This document shows, piece by piece, positions 9,376 through 21,617 of a stretch of DNA of 64,000 nucleotides. How positions within the stretch are numbered: position 1 is the first letter of the stretch; the number at the start of each line of letters is the position of its first letter. The notes beneath the pieces are model-generated. The model had not been told where the DNA came from and made no database searches. It was given only the letters and a program-made list of their open reading frames with translations. A program made the position numbers and the translations under genes. Source of the DNA: Fulvia fulva (lineage: Eukaryota; Ascomycota; Dothideomycetes; Mycosphaerellales; Mycosphaerellaceae). Where the stretch lies: positions 9,176,001 through 9,240,000 of the forward strand of contig NC_063012.1 of assembly GCF_020509005.1 (NCBI RefSeq), read 5' to 3'.

Positions 9376-10483
9376 CCTTATAAAGATTCTAGAGCAAATT
9401 CTTCCTAAAGTATACAAATCTTCTATACTAAAGCTCCTACTACTTTAGGTCGGTCTCTAATTAAGCAGTCATAAAGGCATTCTCTATTAGTAGTGTATAT
9501 AATAAGTAATATACCCGTTCTTATAGGAGAGGAGAAATCCTATTAATGAATAGAACCCCTCTAAGGAGCTTTGTCTAGACAACAGTCTTACTAGAGGGGG
9601 AAACAAGAGAAAATAATAGAGGTTGAACACTAAACTACTTGCTAAACTAGTTCTATAAAACTAGGTTTACTCCTAGCTTAGGTATAAGTAGGATATCTTC
9701 TAAAACAACTTTTCTACTAGCTCTCCTACTCATCTCTATATTCCTAATATAAGTGGCTAATAAAAACCTACCCCCTACTTTGATCCATTTCCTCCTTATT
9801 AAGGGAGTTATAGATCTAAAGAGGTAGCTTTAGTTAGTTATATAGGATAAAGTATAGGAGTTAAGTAACTACTCTAACGAGGAGAACTTGCCTTAGACTT
9901 CTATAGTTGAGTAAGCCACTTCATTATACTCATCATCATTAGACATTGTCTCTAGGGATGAGCTATATAAGTCACGTGACTCTTGGGTGGAAAAACCTTT
10001 TCTAGTCTTCTTTGCTTTAGAGGTATAAGACTAGGCCTAGTTCTTCTAGAGCGATAGTATATTAGAGCTAAGTTTCTTTACTATTTTCTTAAGTTCCTCT
10101 ATAGAGGACTTCTCTCTTAGTGTCCTCCTTAAAGTAGGTAGTAGAGTTCTCTTTCTCTTAATATATGTTATATTCTAGGAAGATAGTAGTTAGGAATAAG
10201 ATCTAAGGACCTTTCTTACCTTAGGTAGACTAGGGTAGTCCTTAATCAGATGATCCTTCTTATAGAGAAGGTAGGAGAGTGGTCTTACTAGACCTAAGGG
10301 CGTGATCTAGGTAGCTACTATACTATACTTAGCCTTCGAGGGATCTAACCTAGCTTCTTAAGCTTTAAGGATCTTTAAGGTCCTTTTATAATCTATCTTT
10401 AGCTAAGCTATAATAGTATCCCTAGCTATATAGTAGCTAGGTAGTAGTAAGCTTAAGAGCTAGGTTATCCTTATATTAGCTTT
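9376..10483 (-). pseudogene. Copia-1B gag/protease region, first part
   Basis: Continuation of Copia-1B upstream of integrase on the minus strand. The position is that of protease and the C-terminal gag. The sequence is too mutated for a firm domain call; stop codons occur in all frames. A TCACGTGA palindrome sits near 9972. The region is cut at 10484-10488 by the CCTAT duplication of the minus-strand Gypsy-1. Confidence 0.55.
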
Positions 10484-10488
10484 CCTAT

Positions 10489-10649
10489 TATAACGGTTTA
10501 TAGTCGTGTTAATATAAAGTAGCTAGGTACGTAGGAAAGAGGAGCGCGAGGTACGCCGATGCTATATATAAGCCGAGGTGCTACGCTAGTACGCGCGGTC
10601 ACGTGACCTACGTACTAGCTAGATATTCGCTAGGCCTAGGGCCGTAACA
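10489..10649 (-). repeat. Gypsy-1 minus copy, 3' LTR (161 bp)
   Basis: Starts TATAACGGTTTATAG (from TGTAACGG) and ends GGGCCGTAACA, next to the purine tract seen on the plus strand as CTACCCCCCCTTC. It contains the palindrome GTCACGTGAC and a TATATATAA box on the element strand. Confidence 0.88.
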
Positions 10650-10925
10650 CTACCCCCCCTTCAAAATCGCGCTCAGTCCCTTAAGCTCGTAGTATAGCCG
10701 CTACAAACGCGGCGTTATCCTCTATATTATCCTCTATACCGTCTATCGTATCTATCTTCGTTAGTCCGGTATCGTATTCGTTAATCTTAGTATTATCGTA
10801 TCCTCTACGGTAGCTAACCTAGCCTATACGAGTCGTGATTTCGTTTCTATCGTAGCGATGTATAAACTCCGCGAAGGAGTCCGTTATAGTAGCTATTACT
10901 TAAGTCGAGGAAGAGCTTCGGTACC
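10650..10925 (-). pseudogene. Gypsy-1 minus copy, 3' end of internal region
   Basis: Equivalent of 61360-61636 in the plus copy: the polypurine tract and the last part of the polyprotein or 3' UTR. Two to three acidic repeats (Asp/Glu-rich when stops are read through) are seen but no domain is recognised. It ends at the GTACC duplication (10921-10925) made by Copia-2. Confidence 0.6.
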
Positions 10926-11159
10926 TATTAAATAGGTACGAGTTACGTAGTAGTAGAAGACGGCGGATTATACAAAAGACGAAGAAGGACCTAATAGGAC
11001 AGCGTATATCTATATATAGTATCGCCGGTGTTAGTATAGATAGATACTAGGTGTCCGGATATTTACTAGCCTATAGGCTAGCAAACCCTAGTTACGTGAT
11101 CTAGTTTTATAACATACCTACACCTATATACTTGTCCTACGGCCTATATGTTCTTAACA
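10926..11159 (-). repeat. Copia-2 3' LTR (234 bp)
   Basis: TATTAAATAGGTACGAG at the left, TTCTTAACA at the right. It contains a TCACGTGA-like site changed to TTACGTGA near 11092, the only one of seven LTR copies in which that palindrome has lost a CpA. Confidence 0.88.
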
Positions 11160-11278
11160 CTCCTACTTAGGCTATATAGTCTCCTATAATCCCTTTACGT
11201 AAGCTAGAGCTACCTTATAAAGTTTTGGAACTACTAGCTATTAAGGGGCTTTATTAACCTATTAGTAGCTATGTCCTT

Positions 11279-11292
11279 TATATAGTAGTAGT
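11279..11292 (+). repeat. LINE-A target-site duplication, 5' copy
   Basis: TATATAGTAGTAGT, repeated exactly at 16431-16444 directly after the LINE tail. It defines both ends of LINE-A inside Copia-2. Confidence 0.88.
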
Positions 11293-11499
11293 GGCGAGGG
11301 ATTGATTCGAAAAATCTCGGGTACTAGGACGAGGACCATTCAATCGATAGCCCTTATCAAGACGAGCAATCTACTCAAGCAGTAGCGACCCGCCTACGCT
11401 AGCGGCGGCGCAATTGTGATACAAAAAAAAACCCCCAAAACCGAGGTCCCCTTCCCCTGAAGGCAGACCCTAGAATTGCGGAGTTGCGGAGGACAACTG

Positions 11500-12886
11500 C
11501 CCAATTAGGAAGCGCGACCCCGAACAACAGCGAAGGATAGCAACCAACGAGAGCTATAGCCTTGCGAACATTCTGCACTAAGAGTCAAACCGGGGAACAA
11601 ACCAAGAAAAAACCCAGGACACAAGCCAAGGCCCACTATACAGAAAGCAGAGGCTAACGACAAACAACACAGCGTGGACGACCCTATATACGGAGGCGGA
11701 GAACTTACTAGGGGATGACGAACACCTAGCCCGGGCATATAAGAACACTATAGCACAGCTACTAGGAGCGCTAAAAGCGCTATCATACCAAATCCCGAAG
11801 ACAATCCAACAAGTAACACAGAAGGCAGCCTAGAAACCAACTACATAGGCAACAGTAGCAGCAGGCAAGAATCAACCCCCTCCGAAGGAAAGTAAGGCGG
11901 TACGCCTATACATTACTGATCCGGCGGAGAAACAAGAAATCGTAGCCCTAACAAGCAAGGAGATTGTCGACAGAATCGGCCAAAAGGAGGTAGTTGGGGC
12001 GAGGGTAGAAGCCACAGGCGTAGTAAGACTCTTTACCGTACAAGAGTCTGATAGACGAAAGCTGGAGACCTATAAGGAGTGGACTACTAAAGTCGCGAAG
12101 TCGGCACGAGTCTCCCACCAACAGTATACCGTCATCGCCCACGGGGTCCCTAGGACATTCAAGGTCGAAGACCTTCCCCACCTCCAAGTACAGAACCAGA
12201 ACACCTCCCTAGGAGTACGACTAACGAAGGCGGCATGGCTGCACAAGACAGTAGACCGAGAAAAGACGCATTCATCGCTTATTATTTGGGTAGAGACAGC
12301 GGAACAAGCTAACCAGATATTAGACAATAGGCTATTCTGGAACTGCGAGAGAATGGACACGGAGATCCATTAGAGCAGCCATAGGGTACTACAATGCTTC
12401 CAATGCCAACAGTACGGTCATATAGCCTCAAAATGCGGGGAGAAGACCCCAAGGTGTCCTCACTGCGCAGGCCCACACTAGGGAAGGGAATGCCCAAAAA
12501 AGGAGAGCAGGTGCGCATGCTGCGGCAGAAGGCACCCAGCGTATTCAAGCTAATGCCCGGCTAGAATAGCAGCACAAGAACGAGCGAGACAAGCAAGGAT
12601 CTCTACACTAGCTAGGTACCCCTAACGACAACAGGAGGGACCTACCGTGTACAAGGGCTTCGAGCCGAGCAAAAGGAAGAGGGCAGAAGAGACGAACAAG
12701 GGAACCTAACCGCAAACGCATCCACCTCCCGGTCGGCCTCGACACCTTAACCGGGCAGCCAACGAACTAGGCCAAATGCGAATCTTTGGGGCGCCCTAGC
12801 GGCCCCAGGGCCAGCCGGACAGCGAGATACAGGCTCAGGAGACATAGTAGGTCAGCACGGAAATGGACCTCACGGATAACGAATGA
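11500..12886 (+). pseudogene. LINE-A ORF1, gag-like protein with CCHC zinc knuckles
   Basis: Nucleic-acid-binding ORF1 protein that would coat the element RNA. Stop codons (mostly TAG) interrupt it; the frame ends at TGA 12884-12886, which overlaps the ORF2 start as ATGA. Near 12390-12550 three knuckles follow one another: CFQCQQYGHIASKC (C-x2-C-x4-H-x4-C), CPHCAGPHWGREC (C-x2-C-x3-H-x4-C) and CACCGRRHPAYS. The upstream part (about 11880-12360) matches the LINE-C ORF1 segment from VYITDP/IYISDQ to the ERMDTEI block. The N-terminal limit is uncertain because no unbroken start region exists. Confidence 0.78.
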
Positions 12887-15800
12887 TACTATACGACGAC
12901 ATCACTATCGTACAGTACAACGTAAACAAAAGTAGGGACAAGGTCTAGCGCCACTTTCTACAAGAGCTAGACCCGCTACGGCACCACGTTATTGCGGTAC
13001 AGGAACCATGGATCAACCCCTACGTAGGACTCCTAGCCACTTGTAATGACCGGAGATACCACACCGTAATCGCGGGCCAACGAGGCGTCATCCCGAGGAC
13101 ATGTATATACGTAAGCAAGACTATAGACCTTGAGTCGTGGAAGGTTATACTACCGCAGTAGGGCAACCTAGGAGACATAACATCAATCCAGATCGACACG
13201 ACACAAGGCCCTATCCAGATCCATAACGTTTACAACCCGCCACCGCGGGGTCGGACGAGTAGGGAACTAGGAACCCTCGCCCACCTAGAGCGGACCCTAA
13301 GCCAAGACACGAAGCAAGTACTCCTCGGCGACTTCAACCTCCACCACCTACAGTGGGGACTCGAATTCACTCCCCCGCACGCATTTCTAGGGGGGAAGCT
13401 ACTGGACATAACCGCACGCTACGGAATGGCCTTAGTAATACCAAAGGGAACAGAGACGTGGAAGGCCCGTACTAGTGCAAGCACGATCGACCTATGCTTT
13501 CTATCACGAGAACTTGAAGAGAGACTAGTCCAATGCCGACCGAACTACGCGCTAGAAGCCTCCTCAGACCATATCCCTATCCAAACGACGCTAGGGGTGA
13601 AGGCGATAGAGGAGCCAGCAAACGAACCACGCCGTAACTAGAAGAAGGCACGCTAGGACGACATAAGAGGCTTCCTAATAGCGAACCTACCACAGCATAG
13701 AGAACTCGAGACGACAGCTCAGCTAGATCAAGCAGCGGAACAGATTACCTCGGTCATATAGCAAGCAGCGGAACAATACACGCCGTTACTCCGGCCCTTA
13801 ACGCAGCAGAAGGCCTTCTGGACCCCTGAATGCTCTACGAAGGTAAGGGAGGCTAGAAGGGCAAGGCGACAGTGGACGAAGGAGCACACCTAAGAGACGT
13901 GGGAGCAATACTGCCACGCGACACAAGAGAAGAAGGCACAGATAAGACGCGATAAGCTGTAGGACTAGAGAGCGACGATCGGGCTCGTTACAGAAAACCC
14001 GGAACAGATGTGGAGACTTGCTAAATAGGCACGACTACCTGAAGAGCAACAAGCCCCTCACTTCCCCCTAATCGTAGACCGCGAAGGGATTGCCCAGGCT
14101 ACGCCCCGGGGCAAGGCAAAAGCGTTAGCCGACCATTTCTTTTCGACGCAAGTAGAGGCAGACCTTACGGACATCGACCCGAGCACATACCCGGAACCCC
14201 TGGACATGGATTGGGCGGTTAGCTCTAACACAGTAACAGGAGTCATAAGTAAGCTAAAGGGACGAAAAGCCCCAGGCCTAGACAGGATACTAAACGTACT
14301 GCTAAAAGAGTGTAGAGAAGAGATCGCGCCGAGCCTTACAAACCTATTTACCGCGTGCCTACGGCTAGGGTATCACCCGAAGCCGTACAGAGAGTCTATG
14401 ACAGTAGTGCTACGCAAGCCACAGAAGGAAGACTATACTTAGCCCAAGTCGTACAGACCAATAGTACTTCTAAATACGATAGGGAAGGTCCTAGAAAAGA
14501 TAGTAGCCTAGAGACTTACGCAGCTTGCCGAGGACAACCACGTACTCCCAGCAACATAGATGGGGGGAAGAAGCCAGCGATCGACACTAACAGCAATAGA
14601 GCTAATTACGGAGCAAATCCAGACCCTCTGGCACTACGGCAGGAACCGAGCGGCGTCCTTACTATCCCTCGACATCGCAGGGGCCTTCGACAACGTCTCA
14701 CACCAAAGGCTAATACATATCCTATAGCAGAAAGGCATCCCCTAGTGGGCAACGTCGTTCGTCTTCTCCTTTCTCTAGGAACGGACGACATACCTAGTCC
14801 TAGGAAGGTACACGTCCGACCCGGTGAAGGCAGAGACTGGAATACCTCAGGGATCTACTCTCTCCCCTATCCTGTTTCTGATATTTATGTCGGATCTAAT
14901 CCCCCTACTCACCTCTCCGCAAACCTCAGCATCGGGGTTCGTAGACGATATAAACATCCTAGCCTGGTCAGACTCGACAGAAGAGAACTGTCGCCTCCTT
15001 GAAGATAGGCACAAGAAATGCGAGGAGTGGGCAAAGAAGCATAGTGCCCGGTTCGCCCCTGAAAAGTACCAACTTATACACTTTAGTAAAGCGAGAACAC
15101 ACTATAATATGAAGGCGGCGGTAAGAATCCAAGGCTACGAGACCAAGCCATCAGCGGAGCTACGAGTACTAGGGATCTAGCTCGACCCGAAGCTAAGCTA
15201 GAATGTACAGATTAAGAAAGCCTAGAGTCGAGCGCAAGTCAATAAAGCCTCGATAAAGAGGCTTACGGCATCTACATAGGGAGCAACATTCGACAAGGCA
15301 AGAGTAATGTATAAGGCGATCGTCAGACCAGCTATGTTGTACGGGGCACAGATTTGGGGAACAGGAGGCGCAGGCAAGCCGATCCCGAAACGGATAGAGC
15401 AACCCCTAAACAGGACACAGGTAGGCAACCTACGTAGGGTACTAGGCGCATACAAGACAACGTCAACAAGCACGGTAGAAATGGAGACAGGAATACCACC
15501 AATCGGCTAGTACATCCGGGGAATGAGAATTCAATACGCGGCAAAGACGACAGGTTACCTAGCACAAACCACGATCCAGGAGGCAAAGAATAAGATAGAA
15601 AGCCGCTACCGGAGAGGGGCAGGATATAGGACAAGCCAAAAAGAGGATGACCTTACGACCTTTACGGCCGTATAGACAAGCACCGAATGGCTAGCACGAA
15701 AGGAGGAGGAGCGTAGGACTCGCCAGGCCGGCGGGAGCAAGGCTAAGACCCAAAACCTAGCGGAACAGATAGCGAGCTGCCTATAGGAGCAGGACTGGAA

Positions 15801-16236
15801 AAGGAAGCCCCCTAAGACAACAGGCCCGATAGCGCTCCGAGCCTTCTAGAGACACAATTACCAGCTATATAGGGACCTGACAAGGGCCGAAGCAAGCATA
15901 GCGATCCAAATCAGGTCCGAACACATTGGATTAAGGGCCTACCTGTTCAGAAGACGCGCACTAGACATCTATAGCCCAGCCTGCCAGTGTGGCTACCCAT
16001 CGCAAAACCCAGAACATATGCTACTACGATGCCCGCAGTGGGCGAGAGGCAGGGGAAATTGGAGGCACCAAGCGGGAAGGAGAGACTACAAGTCAATTAT
16101 TAGGGACAAAGGCAACATTCGCCGAATCTCTCGGTGGATACTACAGCAGGGATACCTCCAGCAGTTTAGCCTCGCGAGCGAGACGGAGGAGTGGATAGAC
16201 AAGAGGCGGAAGCGAGGGGGGTTGCAGATAGGGTAG
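12883..16236 (+). pseudogene. LINE-A ORF2, endonuclease-reverse transcriptase (stops, no frameshift)
   Basis: One continuous frame of 1,118 codons from ATG 12883 to the stop ending at 16236, broken only by nonsense codons. Endonuclease/exonuclease/phosphatase fold: YNVNK, QEPW (13000-13011), VYNPPP, GDFNLHH (13327-13347) and SSDHIPI (13561-13581) give the metal-binding and catalytic residues that nick the target. Reverse transcriptase (about 14250-15180): KAPGLDRILN, TVVLRKPQKEDY, YRPIVLLN, LDIAGAFDNVSH, TGIPQGSTLSPILF and the catalytic FVDD at 14938-14949, which is intact. C-terminal Cys/His cluster CQCGYPSQNPEHMLLRC near 15985-16035, common in this LINE group. The protein would perform target-primed reverse transcription in the nucleus. 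TAG at former Trp and Gln codons silences it. Clade Tad1-like by architecture (inference). Confidence 0.85.
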
Positions 16237-16324
16237 TCATCAGGGCAGGCCCATGACACTAGCGTACCCCTAACAAGGGAAATTTAAGACGACAACGAGG
16301 AGGAAAAGACAGGCGGGAAGGAGG

Positions 16325-16352
16325 AGGGGTTTTCACCAACACGGTTTCCCCT
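16325..16352 (+). other. LINE-A 3'-UTR hairpin
   Basis: GGGG-TTTTC-ACC-AACAC-GGT-TT-CCCC: two short stems separated by a U-rich asymmetric internal loop. The same architecture with different paired bases occurs in every LINE 3' end in the window. A conserved block (CATAGGCCAAAGGGCACTAC, starting near 16384) and the tail follow. Confidence 0.6.
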
Positions 16353-16444
16353 CTATATATACAAAAACAAGATAGCATAGCTGCATAGGCCAAAGGGCAC
16401 TACAACAGCTTAATGAAATATCTATCTATCTATATAGTAGTAGT

Positions 16445-19330
16445 CTACTACAATCTTCTTCTACTACTAGAGATGTCTAATATAGTTATATACAACATTA
16501 ATATACTTTGAACTTTCATATATATAGGCATCTTTAACAAGTATCAAAGCGGCTTAGTTGTTACCTATAAGCTTGACTAGCCTTAGCTCGTTAATAGTGC
16601 CCTTACTTACCCTTATACTCGGCTAGAAAGAGCTCTTTCCTACTAGTTCTAGGCACCCTATTTCCCTAAGGACAGTAGTAAGAAATTGTGACTACTTTAC
16701 GGCTACGTTTATAGCTATAAACTCAGCTTCTATTATTAATGTTATAACAGACTTCTGCTTCCTACTTATCTAGGACATAGGTGATCTATAAAGGAACTAT
16801 ACGTATCCTAGAATTGAGACTCTATCCACTTTGTCTATAGCGTAGTTAGAGTCCGAGTATCCCTAGAGATTGCCCCCTCCCTTTCTATATATAAGACCTA
16901 GGTCTAGGTACGACCGTAGGTATCGGGAGAGCTTCTTTAAAGCCTTTATATACTACTACGAGGGATCAGCAACATATAAGCTAATTCTTCTAAGGGAGAA
17001 TGCTAAGTCTGGCCTTGTTATTGTTATTAGCTACATCTAGGTACTATTATAGCTCTAGTAATCCTGTTTGTTACACCTCTTATCTATAGGTACCGTAGGC
17101 ACTAAATGCTCGTAGCTCTCTATAGGTAAGTAGGTTAGCGTAGCCTTCTCTCTAGCTATATTTATCTTGGCTAGGTTAGCGTAGATATAGTGTCCTTGAT
17201 CAAGCTTCAAAGTGCCTTAGGACCTGTCTCTTATAATCCTTATTCTAAGGATCTTTATAGGTTTACTAAGATCTTTAATCTCAAACACTTTTCTAAGCTT
17301 AGCCTTAAACTACTGAACATCTAATAGCTTCGGAGCTACAATAGGTATGTCATCTATATAGGTAAGGACTATAAGGTCTCTATCCGTCCGTATAGATAAG
17401 TAGGCATAGATCTACCTAGGACTAGGTAAATCTAATCTTCTCTAGCTTCGTAACACAGAGCTTGTTCTAGTCTCTAGCTACTTACTTAAGCCTATAAAGG
17501 CTTCGTAGGACCTTAAACACTATATTTAGAGGTGCTTCAACTCCTAGGGGTGGGATTATATAGATGTCTTTAAGAAGGCTACTTTAGGTAAAAGCATTAT
17601 TCATATCTACTAGGTGTATCTCGAGATCTCTCTTATACACTACTGCTATGAATACTCGGAGAGTATTATGTCTAATAGTAGGTATAAAGGTCTCTTCGAA
17701 GTGAACCCTATATTTCTGTCAAAACCCTCTTATAACTAGTCTTGCGTTAAACTTCTTAATAGCTCTACTAATCATTCTTTTCACATTAAAGACCTACCTA
17801 GAAGTAATTAGATTCGGACCCTTTAGCGGTATAACTACTTCCTAGGTGTTATTACTTACTAAGGTAATAAGTTCGTTCTCGATTGCCTCTCTCTATATAT
17901 ATCCCTATTTAGGGTCTCCTACGGCTACCTTATAGGACTTTAGGATTAGTACTTCCTACTAATAGGCTATAGCCTACCTAACAGTAGCAAATGTATATTC
18001 TTCTACGTCGTTTAGAACCTCCTCTACCTAGCTTATTATAGGGTCTAGATAGAACATCTAGGCGATAAGAGCCTTATAGTGTTTAGCCTTATACTCTTTA
18101 GAGTTATCATCTCCGTCCCCCCTTGACCTCTTGTGGTCTATAACCTAAGGTGGCGCTAGGTGTTTGGATAGGTCGAACTGAACGACATCTTCTTTTTCTT
18201 TTATTAGAGTACCCTAATCTCTAAACTTCTAGTATTCCCTAATATCCTTTAGGGGAGGGGGAAGTTGTATAAATAGCGGTTACTATAGTGTTAATAACTT
18301 GGATAGGTTCTGTATAGATCCACCGTTATCGGCCTTCGATAGTATTAAAACCGCCTTAATATTTTCTCCTAGCCTTTATAACGGTGTCTCTAATAATCCC
18401 CTATCGGAAAATTTCGCCCTAAAGGGCTTCCTCCTAATAGAATTACGCTATAGCGCTCGACTCGGCTAGTTAGTAAAGGTGATACCAAGATCTATATCTC
18501 CCCCCTTCTTATTCTTAAACTAGTCGACGTAACTATACGCTTTTATAGCTTTTATGTCGGGATCCTAGAACAGCTATTGTTTTATAGTGTTTTCTGAGTA
18601 GCCTATAAATACGGCTTCTTTTCCTCGGTTTATCAACTTGTCTCTCCTTAAGTCTTAAGGTTAGGCTCTTAGGTCTATATAGACTATAGCTTTGTATCCC
18701 TAGACGCGGTAATAGTCGACTAACGGTCCTTAGCTAGTAAAGGCTTCTTCTAGTAAAAGAGCAATACTATTAATAATCGGACTATTAGGCAGTCTGTTTC
18801 TGATTATAGTCTATACTTATAAAGCTTCTAGCTAGAACTTAACTAGTATACTAGAGTCTTTAAGTATAGCCCGGACTGTGTTCTTAGAGGCTTGAATTGA
18901 CCTTTCTATAGGTCTATTTTGAAGAGAGTTATAGGCATTAGTTGTGTCTATCTAAGTGCCAAACTCCTTCTCCTACTCTTTTAGTAAGGCGAGAATTTCC
19001 TTTGTACTATTACTACGGATCGTAGATAGAAAGCACCTTGACTACCGTTCTACCTAGACCTTCTAATCCCGTAGGGCTATAGGAGCGTCGCTCCTAGCCT
19101 TCAAAGGGATTACCCACTTCTTCCTAGAGAAGTTGTCTATAATCTTGAGCTAATATTTGTATTCTAGCCTAGAGACTGCGCCCTAAAAAGGCCTACAGAT
19201 GTCAATAGAGATAAGGGCTAGCCTCTCCCCTTTCCTCTCTATAGCAGGTCCTTTAAACTTCCTTATGTTTATAAGGGAGCAGACCTTACGATTCTAGTGT
19301 TTAGAAGGAACAGGAATAGGATCTTTCTTT
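16445..19330 (-). pseudogene. Copia-2 pol: RNase H, reverse transcriptase, integrase (RIP-broken)
   Basis: On the minus strand RNase H occupies about 16560-17160, the RT about 17200-17830 with the catalytic box reading YIDD near 17350 (both Asp kept), and integrase about 18500-19330 with LALISIDI near 19200-19225 marking the first catalytic Asp and a Cys/His region just above. The block order and short residual motifs parallel Copia-1, with which it shares distant similarity only. No frame above a few dozen codons survives. It would encode the cDNA-synthesis and insertion enzymes of Copia-2. Domain limits are approximate. Confidence 0.75.
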
Positions 19331-21368
19331 TTAGTAACTCTATATAGGTTTCTTAGTAGTCCCTTACTAAGGTGTGTATATCTTCTATACTATAGCTCCT
19401 ACTGATCTTCGGACTTAGTATTAGCTATAGCGGTACCGTCACGTTCTTAAGAGAGTATACTAGTATACTATAGCTTAAGAATTTCCGAGATCGAGTAGAT
19501 AAACGGTACTCCTCCTCGAAGTTTAGTCTAGACAACGGGTTTACTAGACAAGGATTTTAGGGTGAAACTAGGTAGTTAGATAGTAAACTATTAGCTAAAC
19601 TGATTCTACGAAACAAGACTAACTCTAAGGCTAGGAACAAACAGGACATTTTCTAAGACAATTTACTTTCTAGAAGGACTACCTATTACTACACTTCCTA
19701 TATATATAGCTTGTAGATAGCCACCCCTAACCTTGATCCACTTCCTCTTTAAAAGAGGCTTTAGTGTCCTAAATAGTGAATCTTAGTCAGTTATATATAA
19801 TGATGTACAAGAGTCAAGTAACTACTCGGACGAGGGGTACTTAACTTTAGCTTCTATAGTAGAATAGGTAACCTTATTAACATTATTATCTTCTTATAGT
19901 ATCTTAGAGTCTAATGCGTCTTCCTAGGTCGTATAGGCCCTTATAGGCGTACTAGAGGAGGCCTTTGGCTTGCGGCTCTCCTTTATCTACTTTATAAGGT
20001 CCGTTATCACCTTAAGGACATTACGAAGGTTTAGAAATAATGACCCCCTACGAGGTAGTAACGGTTGTCTCTTAGTAGGGTAGGTAACCCTAGCTAGTTT
20101 GTCCTTGTTCCTAATAGCCTACTAAGCTGTAGAAAGGTGTAGGCACTTGCTTATAAAATGGTCACTACCGTAGAGATAGTACGTAAGCTTGCCCTAGAAA
20201 CCCTTCTTAGCGAATGTAGCTGTCCCTTAATAAATCATTGATTCTTACTTCTCCCTAAGAATTGTAAGAATGTCTTATAGTAAGAGATTTACCTAGGCAT
20301 CAATTACATCGCGAATTGAGCCAAATAAGTCTAGTAGAGCTACTAAGAGTTACTAGATCTTTCTGTCCTTAGTCTTAATATCTTAGAACTAAGGCGAGAT
20401 TAAAATAGCCCTCCTTATAATTAAGCTAAGCTCCTACTAGGCGTCATCTATTGACTAGTCCTCTATTATCACGAAATTAGTGTATTACTAAAGCAAACTT
20501 CTTCTAGTAGCGAGAAGTCTTCTCTTATATTTAGCTTTAGCCTATTCCTATAACTCCTTTATATACCGGATCTCGTATATTATCTCTTAGTTATCTATCG
20601 ACAGACAGATATACATCTTATATAGGGCCGTTATATTATGCCGTCTATACGATGCCTTCCTTATTGCTTGATCTAAAGGAAGGGATAACTCCGATAATGT
20701 AGAGGGTGTTGCTATAGATAGGGTTGTAGTAGGAATGTCCGTAATAATATCTTCGAGGACCTAGTTAACCTACTTTAATACTAGGTGTATTCTTATTAGC
20801 TTGAACTATGTTTCGTAGTTCTCTCTTATTAGAAGAGGTGCTGCTCTCTTTCTTATAAACCTAGTCTCGTTCTCTATTTTTATAAGTTAAGGGACAGGTT
20901 GGCTACCCTTAGGTAAAAGGATATATTCGGTCGTACGCGATCGGACCGAAATAGGATAAAACAAACGCGAGGTTAATAGCGGAGAGGATGGCTATCCGCC
21001 GGGAAGAGGAGGACAGTCGGTCGGTAAGGATCGTATTAGTACTAAGACACTATAGCGTAACTCTCTTAGTAGAGGGGGTTTCTAAGACACTACGGCTCTC
21101 TTAGAATAAACAGTTAGTCGATACAAACGCGATGTCCGGAGAGCGACTCTTCTTAGTAAGCTCGCCTACTTGTCTAAGGTATTAGTATAGGCTCCCTAAC
21201 TCGGAGTCTAATAGTACCTTACTAGGCTCTTTTACGTCTTATATACACCTATAGCACGGCTATAGCTTTCTATATAATACGGGTACGGCCTCTAGTCTAC
21301 CTTCCTTTTGTTCTAAAGAGGAATAACTCTAATACGACTTTATCGAGGGTGAAATACCGAGTTACTAA
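19331..21368 (-). pseudogene. Copia-2 gag and protease region (RIP-broken)
   Basis: The remaining 5' portion of the Copia-2 internal region on the minus strand, between integrase and the primer-binding site. Its position fits gag and protease. I could not recognise a gag fold or an undamaged D-S/T-G protease motif because nearly every CpA is TpA. The 5' leader next to the LTR is about 21300-21368. Confidence 0.55.
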
Positions 21369-21383
21369 CCCGGGCTTATAACC
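21369..21383 (-). promoter_or_regulatory. Copia-2 primer-binding site (initiator tRNA-Met anticodon arm)
   Basis: Read on the element strand, the LTR end is followed at once by GGTTATAAGCCCGGG. The first 12 bases differ by a single TG-to-TA change from GGTTATGAGCCC, the complement of GGGCTCATAACC in the anticodon arm of eukaryotic initiator tRNA-Met. Drosophila copia is known to prime from a half-molecule of that tRNA. The same site follows the Copia-1C LTR. Confidence 0.75.
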
Positions 21384-21617
21384 TATTAAATAGGTACGAG
21401 TTACGTAGTAGTAGAAGACGGCGGATCACACGAAAGACGAAGAAGGACCTAATAGGATAGCGTATATCTATATATAGTATCGCCGGTATTAGTATAGGTA
21501 GATACTAGGTGTCCGGATGTTTACTAGCCTATAGGCTAGTAAACCCTAGTCACGTGATCTAGTTACATAACATACCTACACCTATATGCTTGTCCTACGG
21601 CCTATATATTCTTAATA
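21384..21617 (-). repeat. Copia-2 5' LTR (234 bp)
   Basis: Same ends as the left LTR; TCACGTGA is intact near 21550. It is followed on the right by the GTACC duplication (21618-21622), after which Gypsy-1 sequence resumes. Confidence 0.88.

Larger units (their letters stand above)
11293..16430 (+). mobile_element. LINE-A, apparently full-length Tad-like non-LTR retrotransposon
   Basis: A 5.1-kb element between 14-bp duplications, with a 5' leader (about 11293-11500, including a run of nine A), ORF1 with zinc knuckles, ORF2 with endonuclease and reverse transcriptase, a 3' UTR hairpin and a (TCTA)n tail. There is no RNase H domain that I can recognise. RIP is moderate: many CpA remain and ORF2 keeps one frame throughout. 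Confidence 0.9.
10926..21617 (-). mobile_element. Copia-2, complete Ty1/copia element holding LINE-A, TSD GTACC
   Basis: Identical-length LTRs (234 bp) at 10926-11159 and 21384-21617, flanked by GTACC at 10921-10925 and 21618-21622. Own length is about 5.5 kb once LINE-A is removed. The domain order on the minus strand (from 21368 leftwards) is gag, protease, integrase, RT and RNase H, as in Ty1/copia. The primer-binding site is at 21369-21383 and the purine tract AAGTAGGAG is next to the left LTR. All frames are broken by RIP-type stops. Confidence 0.9.

Noticed and set aside
9137..11159. Inverted LTR pair as a terminal-inverted-repeat DNA transposon of 2 kb
   Set aside because: Each LTR has its own TSD (TATTA; GTACC), showing one solo LTR and one LTR of Copia-2, not paired ends of one element.
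21369..21383. tRNA gene fragment
   Set aside because: Only about 12 bases match the anticodon arm complement, at the exact primer-binding position of a copia element; no cloverleaf can be folded around it.
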